64,000 nt of DNA from DASREM01 sp035652095. Its GTDB lineage: Bacteria; Acidobacteriota; Terriglobia; Terriglobales; Acidobacteriaceae. Within the stretch, counting starts at the first letter, position 1. Each line of letters starts with the position of its first letter. The DNA lies in the NCBI GenBank assembly GCA_035652095.1, contig DASREM010000049.1, forward strand, positions 54,416 to 118,415, written 5' to 3'. The translations under genes were made by a program, and so were the position numbers. The notes below the pieces were generated by a model, which was not told the DNA's origin, did no database searches, and saw only the letters and a program-made list of their open reading frames with translations. Positions 45,267 to 53,582 of the stretch are shown piece by piece.

Positions 45267-47347
45267 TTCCCAACTCCTCCGTACTTCTGCAACCATTTCA
45301 GCTCCTCGCGAACTTTGATCTTTCCGTGCCATGGATTCTTGCTCAGGGAGTGGCCTTCTCCTGGAAAAATCAGCAGTGTGCTTGGAACTCCCAAGGCATG
45401 GAGCGCATGATCAAGCAGGTAGTTTTCGCCCACAGCGACACGAATGTCGTCGGAACCCGCCGCAATATGAGTGGGAGTCCTGACCTTTTCAATCTGGAAG
45501 ATGGCGGCTTCATCGTGATATCGCTGTTGCGCTTCCCAGGGCAGGCCGCCCAGGAAATATGCATCATCGAAAGTAGTGTCGTCATTACCCCAGTTGGAAA
45601 CGTGCTCAACCGCGCCAGCGCCGGTCACCGCCGCCTTGAACCGGGTAGTTTGCGTGATCAGCCAGTTCGTCATGTATCCGCCGTAGCTGTATCCGCCAAC
45701 GGCGAGGCGATTGGGATCGGCCATGCCGTCCTTCACCAGCGCCTCCACGCCCTCGAGAATGTCCTTGCCAGGCCGGGAAACAATTTCGGGCACGATGCCC
45801 GCGAGGAACTTGTCTCCATAACCGCTGGACCCCCGGTAATTGGGTTCGAAAACAAGCCAGCCCTGGGTGGCGGCCAGACGGTCCCACTGATACCAGTCGC
45901 CTTCGAAGTGATTGCCATCCGCGTCGGCGGGTCCGCCGTGAATGAAGACGAACATGGGCAAGTTCCTGGCTTCGAACTTACCCGGCGGATACATGAGCAT
46001 ACCTTCGACCACGGTGCCGTCATCCGCGGTCCAGCGATAAGGCTTGGCTTTGGGCAGATCGCGGTCGGTGAACCACCTATTGAAGGATGTGATCGGCCGC
46101 GCCTGTTGCAACCTGTCGAAGCTGTCGGCAAAGTAAACCTCAGTCGGATTCTCTGTGCTGGAGTACACGAATGCAATGCGAGGTGAGTGCAGCGCGGTTG
46201 CAATCGATTCGTAAGTTCCGGGCCATCCCGACTGCCGTATGAATCTCGCACCCGGTGATTGTTGCGAGTAGTTTTGCACCTCGGTACCAACCCTGCCATT
46301 CACCAGAACGATCCCAGCGGGATCGACCGCATAGTGGTTTGCGGAGCCTTCGAAATCAGCGGCCCAGCGCTGAACCTCACCGCTGGAAGCATCCACCCAG
46401 TAAAGATGTGGCTGCGTGTCTTTGTACTTCCCTTCGACCGAGCCGAGTTCCGTCAGGAAAAAGATGCGTTTACTGTCTTTCGACCAGTAGGCGCTATGCT
46501 CGACAGCTTCGTTCCGGGTAAGCTGGCGTGGACTTTGACTGGAACCTGAGGTTTCGATCGTGTAGATCTCGAATTCGTTGATCTTTTCCTGTCGCTCGGA
46601 AATGGATTCGGTCACGAACGCGAGTTTGCGGCCGTCGGGAGAAACCACCATTTGTTGGATCCGCCATGGGCTTGATGCGACAGATTTTGAGCCGGGAGTG
46701 GAACCCGAGTCTTTGTCCTCCTTCTTCGTGGCCTGGGTTCCGCTCTGGGCGTGTCGTGCAATGGCGGCGGCCAGGTCCAGGATGAAGATCATGTCACCGC
46801 GTTCTGCGGCGCGATACTGGCTAACGTCTTTCCATTCATTTTTGTAGTCGTCCTTCTGTGCCTTCGTCCATGGAGTTCGGGTGGCGAAAAACAGGGTTCG
46901 TGAGTCCGACGCCCAGGCAAACGCATGCACGCCTTCACTGCCCTCGGTAATCGCGAATGGCTCGCCGCCATCGGGCGCAATCAAATAGAGTTGCTCGGGC
47001 TGCTCGTCCTTCTCCTTGTCATCAGAGGCACTCGCGTCAACTTTACGATCGGAGAGAAACGCGATCCAGCGGCCATCGGGAGACCACTGCGGGCTGCTGT
47101 CATGCCCGGATTGGGTAAGGGGAGCTAGAGTTCCGCTCGAATCCCGGTAAATCCATAACTGCTTGCGAAAGATCTCCTGGTCCCAGTCGGCGCGTTCGGT
47201 TCCAATCACGATCGAGTGGCCGTCCGGTGAAAGGTCGACGCTATTGAACGACACGGAATTGAAGAGGTCGTCGAGCGTGAGCTTGGGTTTTTGTGCAAAC
47301 GAGAGTGTAGAAAGCAGGAGGAGAGAAACCAGGGTTCGCGATTTCAT
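45263..47347 (-). CDS. Secreted S9 family prolyl oligopeptidase-like peptidase
   Basis: ATG 47347 gives 694 residues starting with a signal peptide (MKSRTLVSLLLLSTLSFAQ). The first ~400 residues form a WD40-like beta-propeller (LSPDGHSIVIG, SPQWSPDGRWIAFLSDRK, VVSPDGRKLAFV). The C-terminal alpha/beta-hydrolase has the nucleophile Ser in GGYSYGGYMTNW, Asp near GSDDIRV and His in GEGHSLSKN. This is the acylaminoacyl-peptidase/dipeptidyl-peptidase branch, active on oligopeptides in the periplasm. It follows the DUF885 gene by 78 bp and probably belongs to that transcript. Confidence 0.9.
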   Translation of the reverse strand: MKSRTLVSLLLLSTLSFAQKPKLTLDDLFNSVSFNSVDLSPDGHSIVIGTERADWDQEIFRKQLWIYRDSSGTLAPLTQSGHDSSPQWSPDGRWIAFLSDRKVDASASDDKEKDEQPEQLYLIAPDGGEPFAITEGSEGVHAFAWASDSRTLFFATRTPWTKAQKDDYKNEWKDVSQYRAAERGDMIFILDLAAAIARHAQSGTQATKKEDKDSGSTPGSKSVASSPWRIQQMVVSPDGRKLAFVTESISERQEKINEFEIYTIETSGSSQSPRQLTRNEAVEHSAYWSKDSKRIFFLTELGSVEGKYKDTQPHLYWVDASSGEVQRWAADFEGSANHYAVDPAGIVLVNGRVGTEVQNYSQQSPGARFIRQSGWPGTYESIATALHSPRIAFVYSSTENPTEVYFADSFDRLQQARPITSFNRWFTDRDLPKAKPYRWTADDGTVVEGMLMYPPGKFEARNLPMFVFIHGGPADADGNHFEGDWYQWDRLAATQGWLVFEPNYRGSSGYGDKFLAGIVPEIVSRPGKDILEGVEALVKDGMADPNRLAVGGYSYGGYMTNWLITQTTRFKAAVTGAGAVEHVSNWGNDDTTFDDAYFLGGLPWEAQQRYHDEAAIFQIEKVRTPTHIAAGSDDIRVAVGENYLLDHALHALGVPSTLLIFPGEGHSLSKNPWHGKIKVREELKWLQKYGGVGN

Positions 47348-47425
47348 GATAGGTGAATAGCGAAAAATATATGAGTGCTGCCCCGGATGCAACTGAATGT
47401 GACCGGCGGGCGACCGCCGGTCATA

Positions 47426-49114
47426 TCAGCGTAGCGTTTCGAGCTTATCCAGATCGTCATGCAGTCCCAGGAATTCCCAACGAAGAAGGGCGATCGGAAC
47501 GTTTCCATTGAGCCACAGGAAATCGTGAAACCGGCGCAGGCTGAATGCATCGCCCGTTTGCCGACGCGCTTCCGCCAGGAAATCGTAAATCTGCAACTTT
47601 CCAATCTGGTAGGAAATCGCCTGCCCCGGACCGGATGCGAAGAATGCCGCCTCGGCATGCGCTGTGCGGGAATCCATTGGGACCGTCTTTTGCAGGTAGT
47701 CAGCCGCTTGCGAAATCGTAAATTGGCCAAGCGCGAGTTTCACGTCAACTTCGACTCGAAGGGCGCGAAGGCGCATGAAATTCCAGATGAATTCACGGGA
47801 ACGAGGGCTGTCATCGAACAGGCCTGCGTGCAGCATCATCTCTTCCGCGTAGAATCCGATGCCTTCGTTGGCGCCGGAGTCGTAGTAGTGGCGACGAATG
47901 GGATCCGGATGGGCCCACGAAAGCGCGAGTTGAAAGTAATGCCCAGGGACGCCCTCGTGAACAATTTCGCCACGCGGATCCCGGACCATGGTTGCGCCAA
48001 AATAACCGAGGTCGGGACTAGGCGGACCGATGTAGCGAGTGCCGTTTTCTTTCAACCGGCTCGGACTGGTGAAGTCGTCGAGTTCCCCGAGTCCATCGAG
48101 CGGGCTCACGTAATCAGGCATGGGCGCAAATCGGTAATGTTGCATCCATGCTGGAATGGTCAACAGATCGTGCTCTTCTAGATAGGCCCGGACGGCACGT
48201 TCATCCTGTTCTTCGTGGCTGATCGCTTCCGCCTGGTCCATGAACATACTGAGCGGCGGCTTGCCTAGATTGCGATGCTCCTCGTAAGTTTGCGAGGCGA
48301 CGCTGCGCGCCCACTCCTGGTGCCCAGCGGCGAGCAACTGTTCGGGCGTAAAGGGCTCAAGCGCGACGTTCTTCAAAAAGAAGATGTAAGCCTCCCGTCC
48401 CACAGCGGTTCCGGAAGCCATAGACGGCAATCGCTGCTTAAGCCAGTCCCGATAAGAGTCGAGCGCGACAATTGCTTTCTCCCCGATGGAGTCGAGATCT
48501 CCTGAAGCCGAGCGCTCAAGATGCGGTTTCAATGCATCGAACGACTTTTTCATGCGAGGTCGAATCTCGTCGAGTTGCGACATAGCCAATTGAGCAAAAG
48601 GCGCGGCCGGTTCGGTTAAGTTGACCTTGGCATTCTCCAAGGTTGCCGGAATCGAAGCTAAAATTGCGATCAGGTGACGGCTGCGTGCCGCGTCAAAGGG
48701 AGGAGGCGGCAACAGTTCGTTGAGAAATGCGCCTGCCGTTTGGTCAACATAAAAATTCGGGTTCCGTTGCCAGTTTCGGAGCACATTTAGCTCCCAGTGT
48801 GTCCGCGCCAAGGCCGAACCGATGAGGCGATAATCCACCTGTCGCGAGACCGGCCAGGTCGAAGAATCAATGGCCTTCCAGCGCGCCTCGAAAACCTTGA
48901 GTTGCGCCTGGTACTTGCTGACCGCTGCGGGGGACCATTCGGGCAGCCAGTCTTTCGGCCGTTCCAGGCGAGGAATGTCGTCGGTGGAGATGGGTTGCTC
49001 ATTGGCCCGCCAAGCCCAGAAATCGGCTGCTAAATCGTCCAAGGTGTCCGCGCGAAGCAACGGAACGGCAAGCGCGAAAATGACCACGAACTCCAACAGA
49101 GATCGACGTTTCAT
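47426..49114 (-). CDS. DUF885 family protein, probable secreted metallopeptidase-like enzyme
   Basis: This 562-residue protein starts at ATG 49114 with a signal peptide (MKRRSLLEFVVIFALAVPLLRA). The DUF885 hallmark HEGVPGHYFQ is present, with Glu and His residues spaced as in zinc peptidases. Other family segments are DYVSPLDGLGELDDF and YAEEMMLHAGLFDD. The family is mostly uncharacterised and is thought to be peptidase-like. The gene starts 10 bases after the lipoprotein gene, and an S9 peptidase follows, which supports a role in peptide breakdown outside the cytoplasm. Confidence 0.85.
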   Translation of the reverse strand: MKRRSLLEFVVIFALAVPLLRADTLDDLAADFWAWRANEQPISTDDIPRLERPKDWLPEWSPAAVSKYQAQLKVFEARWKAIDSSTWPVSRQVDYRLIGSALARTHWELNVLRNWQRNPNFYVDQTAGAFLNELLPPPPFDAARSRHLIAILASIPATLENAKVNLTEPAAPFAQLAMSQLDEIRPRMKKSFDALKPHLERSASGDLDSIGEKAIVALDSYRDWLKQRLPSMASGTAVGREAYIFFLKNVALEPFTPEQLLAAGHQEWARSVASQTYEEHRNLGKPPLSMFMDQAEAISHEEQDERAVRAYLEEHDLLTIPAWMQHYRFAPMPDYVSPLDGLGELDDFTSPSRLKENGTRYIGPPSPDLGYFGATMVRDPRGEIVHEGVPGHYFQLALSWAHPDPIRRHYYDSGANEGIGFYAEEMMLHAGLFDDSPRSREFIWNFMRLRALRVEVDVKLALGQFTISQAADYLQKTVPMDSRTAHAEAAFFASGPGQAISYQIGKLQIYDFLAEARRQTGDAFSLRRFHDFLWLNGNVPIALLRWEFLGLHDDLDKLETLR

Positions 49115-49124
49115 GTTCCTCTTT

Positions 49125-49742
49125 TCACTGAGCGGGTTGTGGGTCTTTGAGCGCGTCTTCCAGGGTTGGGCCACGCGGTGGAAGATGAGATTCCGCCACG
49201 CGCCAACCATCGTCGTAATGCCGGAATTCCACCGACGAGTTGTACGTCACACCCGCGGGATACAGAGACGCTCCAACTTCATTCATGGGCGTCCACTTCC
49301 AGCTGAAATCCACTTCCGCGGCATTGCCGTCTTTCACGATTCCATTGATCCCGAGCAGTTCCCTGCGTGCCACGGGCACTCCGAAATATTGTGAGGGAGG
49401 CGCATTGTTGGGCAGCAAATCACGAAACGTATCCACACCCAGAGGGGTAAGCGCTACATCCCAACATGCGGGAGCACCGCTCGCTCGAGTTCCGGGCGCG
49501 GGCGTACAGGGAACGTTTACGCCCGTGATCCACCCATGGCGCTGCAGCACCAGATATTCCGGGGACGAATACTCTTTCGCAGTCACCACTCCCGTTCGCA
49601 ACCAGAATTGCTGCGGGGCCCTAAACGTCTCCGAACCGGCGATTAGGGCCGCAGCCAGTCGCCGGGTGAGAAAATCGCGCGGCGAACAGCCGACGATGAA
49701 ACAGGCACAGATCAGGATGAGACAGATCCGCAGTTTCGGCAT
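49125..49742 (-). CDS. Putative lipoprotein of unknown function
   Basis: This 205-residue protein begins with a lipoprotein signal peptide: MPKLRICLILICACFIVGCS, with a lipobox-like IVGC and Cys19 as the lipidation site. The mature part has no recognised domain. It contains two further Cys (VPCTPAP and ACWDVAL) that could form a disulfide, and a C-terminal VEFRHYDDGWRVAE pattern like that of NTF2-like or secretion-pathway accessory folds. It lies 15 bases after amrS and 10 before the DUF885 gene, so it is in the same transcript. Confidence 0.72.
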   Translation of the reverse strand: MPKLRICLILICACFIVGCSPRDFLTRRLAAALIAGSETFRAPQQFWLRTGVVTAKEYSSPEYLVLQRHGWITGVNVPCTPAPGTRASGAPACWDVALTPLGVDTFRDLLPNNAPPSQYFGVPVARRELLGINGIVKDGNAAEVDFSWKWTPMNEVGASLYPAGVTYNSSVEFRHYDDGWRVAESHLPPRGPTLEDALKDPQPAQ

Positions 49743-49757
49743 GAGTGGGAGTTGCTG

Positions 49758-50879
49758 TTATGAGATTGTAACGAAATGTGCGGCTCGGCGCGGCAAGAAA
49801 GGACGATCGGTAATCTGACCACCAAACTGTGCCGGCCATCTGCCCGGAATTGATTGCTTGCAGCTCGGACAGCGACCATCTGACGTAATGCGGTATTCCT
49901 GAATCAAGTAACTGTAGCGCCGGATGAGCAACGCATGACAGTGATGACAATACGTGTTCTCGTGCTCATCCACCATCCCGGGGAGATTTCCGGCATAGAC
50001 GTAGCGCAGTCCAGACTGTTTAGCAACTTCAACCGCACGTAGCAAGTCTTCCGGTCGAGTGTCATCCGGGTCGGACATTTTGTAGTCTTTGTGAAAGGCA
50101 GTTACATGCCAGGGGATTTCAGGTGAAACGTCGGCAATGAATTCGGTCAACTGCTTAAGCTCGTCGGCCGAATCGTTGAAACCTGGGATGAGCAGGGTGA
50201 CCAGTTCCATCCAGATGCCCATGGCATGCAAGCGGCGGATGGTATCGAGGATCGGACCGATCCGGCCGCCCAGTTGGTGATAATGCCGATCACTGAAACT
50301 CTTCAAGTCCACCTTGTAGAGATCAATCCAGGGGCGCAGGTACTCCAGTATCTGAGGCGTCCCGTTTCCGTTGGAAACAAAAGCGGTCAGCAGGCCGGCA
50401 TTCTTGGCGGCTTTGAAGACCGCAACCGCCCATTCACTGGTGATGAGCGGCTCGTTGTAGGTACTAACCAGCACCTTGGCCCCTTGTCGCAACGCGTCCT
50501 GCACCAGTTCGTCGGGGTCCGCCTTCAGCGGAGGAGAAACCGCGCCCGGGTCACGCAATGCTTGCGATGTCACCCAGTTCTGACAGTAACCACAGTGCAG
50601 GTCGCACCCCAGCATCCCAAAGCTATACGCCAGCGCTCCGGGATATGCATGGAAGAAGGGCTTCTTTTCAATGGGATCACACTGCACGCCACCTACATAT
50701 CCCCACGGAACATACAGCGTTCCACCCTCGTTGAAACGCACTTTGCAGACGCCGGCCTGTCCTTCTGGGATTGGGCAACAGTGGCCACAGGCATAGCAGC
50801 GCACCCGATTGCGATCCAGCTTTTCATAGAGATCGCCTTCTTTAACGTTTCGGTTGATGATTTCGCGCAGGGTGGTCAC
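49758..50879 (-). CDS. amrS: AmmeMemoRadiSam system radical SAM enzyme
   Basis: This 373-residue enzyme starts at GTG 50879 after GGAG. The radical SAM cluster motif is CDLHCGYC. An N-terminal zinc-type Cys set lies in CYACGHCCPIPEG with GVCKVRFNEGG, and the C-terminal CHHC...CPSC pairs form a second metal ribbon. VSTYNEPLITSEW and YKVDLKSFSDRHYHQLGG are characteristic of AmrS. The wider system includes AMMECR1 and Memo proteins, neither of which is visible nearby. The modified substrate is unknown. Confidence 0.9.
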   Translation of the reverse strand: MTTLREIINRNVKEGDLYEKLDRNRVRCYACGHCCPIPEGQAGVCKVRFNEGGTLYVPWGYVGGVQCDPIEKKPFFHAYPGALAYSFGMLGCDLHCGYCQNWVTSQALRDPGAVSPPLKADPDELVQDALRQGAKVLVSTYNEPLITSEWAVAVFKAAKNAGLLTAFVSNGNGTPQILEYLRPWIDLYKVDLKSFSDRHYHQLGGRIGPILDTIRRLHAMGIWMELVTLLIPGFNDSADELKQLTEFIADVSPEIPWHVTAFHKDYKMSDPDDTRPEDLLRAVEVAKQSGLRYVYAGNLPGMVDEHENTYCHHCHALLIRRYSYLIQEYRITSDGRCPSCKQSIPGRWPAQFGGQITDRPFLPRRAAHFVTIS

Positions 50880-50926
50880 AACGACTCCGGATCCTCTGTA
50901 ATTTTAATCTTTATGGAGGCTTGGCG

Positions 50927-52528
50927 TCAGTGTCGAGCAGAAGGTTTCTGATGCTGATTCAGCCATTCATTTGCCTTCTGCTGTGCGGCAACAACTTCGG
51001 CGCGGGTGAGACGAGAAGCCAGGATGGAAGCGCGATATTTACTGGCTTGATCACCTCCGGCTTGGGCGAGAATGGACCAGAAATAGGCCTGATTCAAGTC
51101 CTGGTGCACTCCCAGGGCATTCCAGTAATAGGCGCCCAGTGTGCCTTGGGCAACCACGTGGCCCTGTTCGGCGGCGCGGGTGAACCAACGCACAGCTTCG
51201 GAATAATCCTGGATCACACCGTCTCCGGTCGCATAGTGGGCGCCCACGGCAAATTGGGCAGCGGGATCTCCCTTCTCAGCAAGTCCCTGGAGAGATTCAA
51301 AATCGTTGCCCTGGATTCGGCTAGACGAGGTAAGGGTCTCCGTCGTGGATGAAGGCGCCGGGACTGCCGCTAGCGATGAATTCCTGGGCCAAAATCGCGG
51401 GACCAGCAGCAACACCCCGACAATTGCCAAAATCGACGCGACAACGATGTACGCAAGCCGTCGCGAGTGGGAGGAAGACAGTTCTGACATGACGGACAGG
51501 AGCTTCTCTTCAGTTACAGTTTCCTGATCCGCCTCGGCTGGCATGTTCGTGGCGAGCTTGCTTCCGCCCTGAACGACGGCCAGGGCAACGCTGGCCAGAC
51601 GGGACAATACCGCGTCGTCGCAATTGCTGAAGGACCCGGGTTTCGGAGAAAAGACCTCCAGCAAACCATGCACCGAGTTCCCCGCACCGAATGGAACAGC
51701 GATCATGGACCGGATTCCCAAGGCGCGGCAAGTGTCCCGGTCGACGAACAGGTTCAACTCCGAATCATCGCAGCGGAGGAGTTTGCCAGTTCGCACGCAC
51801 TGGCCCGAAAAACCTGAACCGACGTGCAGGGCCGAACCGATTCCGGGAGCCTCGCCTGCCGACGCGCGGCAGATCATGTGATCGGCGCTTCCTTCGAACA
51901 ACGCAATAGCCGCTCCTGAGGCCCTAGTGAAATTCCTGGCGCGCTCCGCGATCAGTTGGAGCCCCGCGTCAACATGGGGCCGCAAGGCCAAAGCTTCGCG
52001 GCGAACCGCCTCCAGCGCAATCAGCAAGGAACTGAAGTCCGGAACTTCAGGGAAGTCGAGATCATCCGCGAACGTTATTGTGTGGTCCCAGGCAGGCTCC
52101 CGGCGAGCAGCGCCGTCTGGAGAAACCGCGACTTTTTCGTTGGCCGCGGCTACGATCCCGTTCAGATGAAGCCATTCGCGCAACTCATGTAACGAGGGCG
52201 CTGGAATGTCTGCAAAGCGGAGGCCAGTGCGTCCATTTTCCGACCACACCACGTGAGCAGGGGTTTGCACTCGCGACTGAATCTCTGGAAGGTCCAGGCA
52301 AAGGTCCAGGTTCTTCTCCTGTGCCATGGAATCCGGGGACGCGATGCAAATGCCGTCTTCGGTTGCATCCAATATCTCGCTGAATTCGACTCCTCCGCCA
52401 TCGGAAGCCAGGCTGAGCAACGCGTAGGCCGGAGTGTGCGCAGGTTGCCGCGGCAAGCGGCGGCGCTCGTGGAGGACGGGATCGGTCCGCACGCCAGACC
52501 GGGAGGAGTTGGACCCAAGGGAATCCAT
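50927..52528 (-). CDS. PilZ - GAF - membrane helix - Sel1-repeat protein
   Basis: This 533-residue protein has a PilZ-like domain at about 20-125 with RRLPR as RxxxR and DATEDG in place of DxSxxG. A GAF domain lies at about 180-320 (ICRASAGE, GFSGQCVRTGKLLRCDD, IRSMIAVPF). A membrane helix at 358-378 (AYIVVASILAIVGVLLLV) is followed by two Sel1 repeats at about 415-500 (DPAAQFAVGAHYATGDGV, HVVAQGTLGAYYWNALGV). The sensor parts would be cytoplasmic and the repeat part periplasmic. The GAF domain is related to that of the amidase fusion and the next gene upstream. A role in linking c-di-GMP or another signal to envelope processes is inference. Confidence 0.82.
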   Translation of the reverse strand: MDSLGSNSSRSGVRTDPVLHERRRLPRQPAHTPAYALLSLASDGGGVEFSEILDATEDGICIASPDSMAQEKNLDLCLDLPEIQSRVQTPAHVVWSENGRTGLRFADIPAPSLHELREWLHLNGIVAAANEKVAVSPDGAARREPAWDHTITFADDLDFPEVPDFSSLLIALEAVRREALALRPHVDAGLQLIAERARNFTRASGAAIALFEGSADHMICRASAGEAPGIGSALHVGSGFSGQCVRTGKLLRCDDSELNLFVDRDTCRALGIRSMIAVPFGAGNSVHGLLEVFSPKPGSFSNCDDAVLSRLASVALAVVQGGSKLATNMPAEADQETVTEEKLLSVMSELSSSHSRRLAYIVVASILAIVGVLLLVPRFWPRNSSLAAVPAPSSTTETLTSSSRIQGNDFESLQGLAEKGDPAAQFAVGAHYATGDGVIQDYSEAVRWFTRAAEQGHVVAQGTLGAYYWNALGVHQDLNQAYFWSILAQAGGDQASKYRASILASRLTRAEVVAAQQKANEWLNQHQKPSARH

Positions 52529-52588
52529 AACAACGATGCTACATCTTAACCCAACCCTGCCCTGAGGGCTTGGCTTGCTTCGCGAGAG

Positions 52589-53413
52589 TTAGGCCGGGTA
52601 TGCCTGCGACACAGAGCGATGGCTGGAAATCCGCGAAATGGCAGCCACCATGACGCTGGAAAGCAATTGCATGGTAGCCACGTCACGGCTGTCGAAGGCA
52701 TAAGGAGCGGCGGAAAGCACTTCGAAGACACCCAAGGTCCGGCGGAAATGGCGAAGCGGGGCCGCGAGGATCGAGCGCACGCCGAGATGGCGGCAACTAG
52801 CGACGTCCACACTCGAATTTCGTTCCGCATCGTTACACATGACGATCTCCCCTGTGCGAACGCATTCCGCCGAGATGCCGGAGTCGGTCTGCAGACGAAC
52901 GCCGAGATCCGGGGCCGTACGCCCAGTGCGGGCACGGCATACGATCTCGTTGCCGCTGCGCAGAGCAAGAGCCGAACCCGTGGCTCCGGTCAGAGCTTGC
53001 GCCCGCTCAGCAATGACATGAATCGCAGGCTCCAAGTTCACGTCCGAGTGATGAAATTCCTGGTAAGCGGGAGCCAGTGAAATCGTGTTCGGTCCGCCAG
53101 TCGAGCGCGCGTGATGTCGGCTGGGGGCCAGGGATGCAAACGAAGGCGGCACGCGACTTGCCGCCTGCGAATGAGGAACTGTACTCAGGAGCTCGCGCAC
53201 CAGGCGGTCCAATTCAGCGTCCGCGATGACGTGAGCGGTCTGCTGGTGTTTAAGCGAACCGCCCAGCACCCGCGACAAGCTCAGAACTGCCTTGCTGCCG
53301 CAGGCCCTGCAATATGGGGTATTGTTTTCGCTGATGAGCTCGCATTCCACGCAGAAGGTCGCGGTTTGCAGACGAACGAAGTTCACTTCGGACGCACTGA
53401 GCCAGCCGGCCAT
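52589..53413 (-). CDS. Zinc-ribbon and GAF domain protein
   Basis: From ATG 53413 the protein has 274 residues. An N-terminal four-Cys ribbon (Cys21, Cys24, Cys35 and Cys38: FCVECELIS, YCRACGS) is followed by a linker and a GAF domain at about 120-265: VCRARTGR, GISAECVRTGEIVMCND, VRSILAAPL. There is no membrane helix. The GAF domain keeps the same cysteine positions as the two neighbouring GAF proteins. The gene lies 60 bp upstream of the PilZ-GAF-Sel1 gene and is probably transcribed with it. A redox or metal sensing function is possible but unproven. Confidence 0.78.
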   Translation of the reverse strand: MAGWLSASEVNFVRLQTATFCVECELISENNTPYCRACGSKAVLSLSRVLGGSLKHQQTAHVIADAELDRLVRELLSTVPHSQAASRVPPSFASLAPSRHHARSTGGPNTISLAPAYQEFHHSDVNLEPAIHVIAERAQALTGATGSALALRSGNEIVCRARTGRTAPDLGVRLQTDSGISAECVRTGEIVMCNDAERNSSVDVASCRHLGVRSILAAPLRHFRRTLGVFEVLSAAPYAFDSRDVATMQLLSSVMVAAISRISSHRSVSQAYPA

Positions 53414-53582
53414 TGCTGATGAGTCCCTCCAATTGTGAAGCGAAGGTAAGAACATAAATGCCGTGCTCTACAGCAGTAAGTGACAGCACTGGTTCGGGCT
53501 GTGGAAAGCAGCAGAGTTTCTTCCCTCTGCCAAAAGACTCTATTCGCGAAAGCCTCATGCAGGGCTCGCTGGGTGGACGCAA

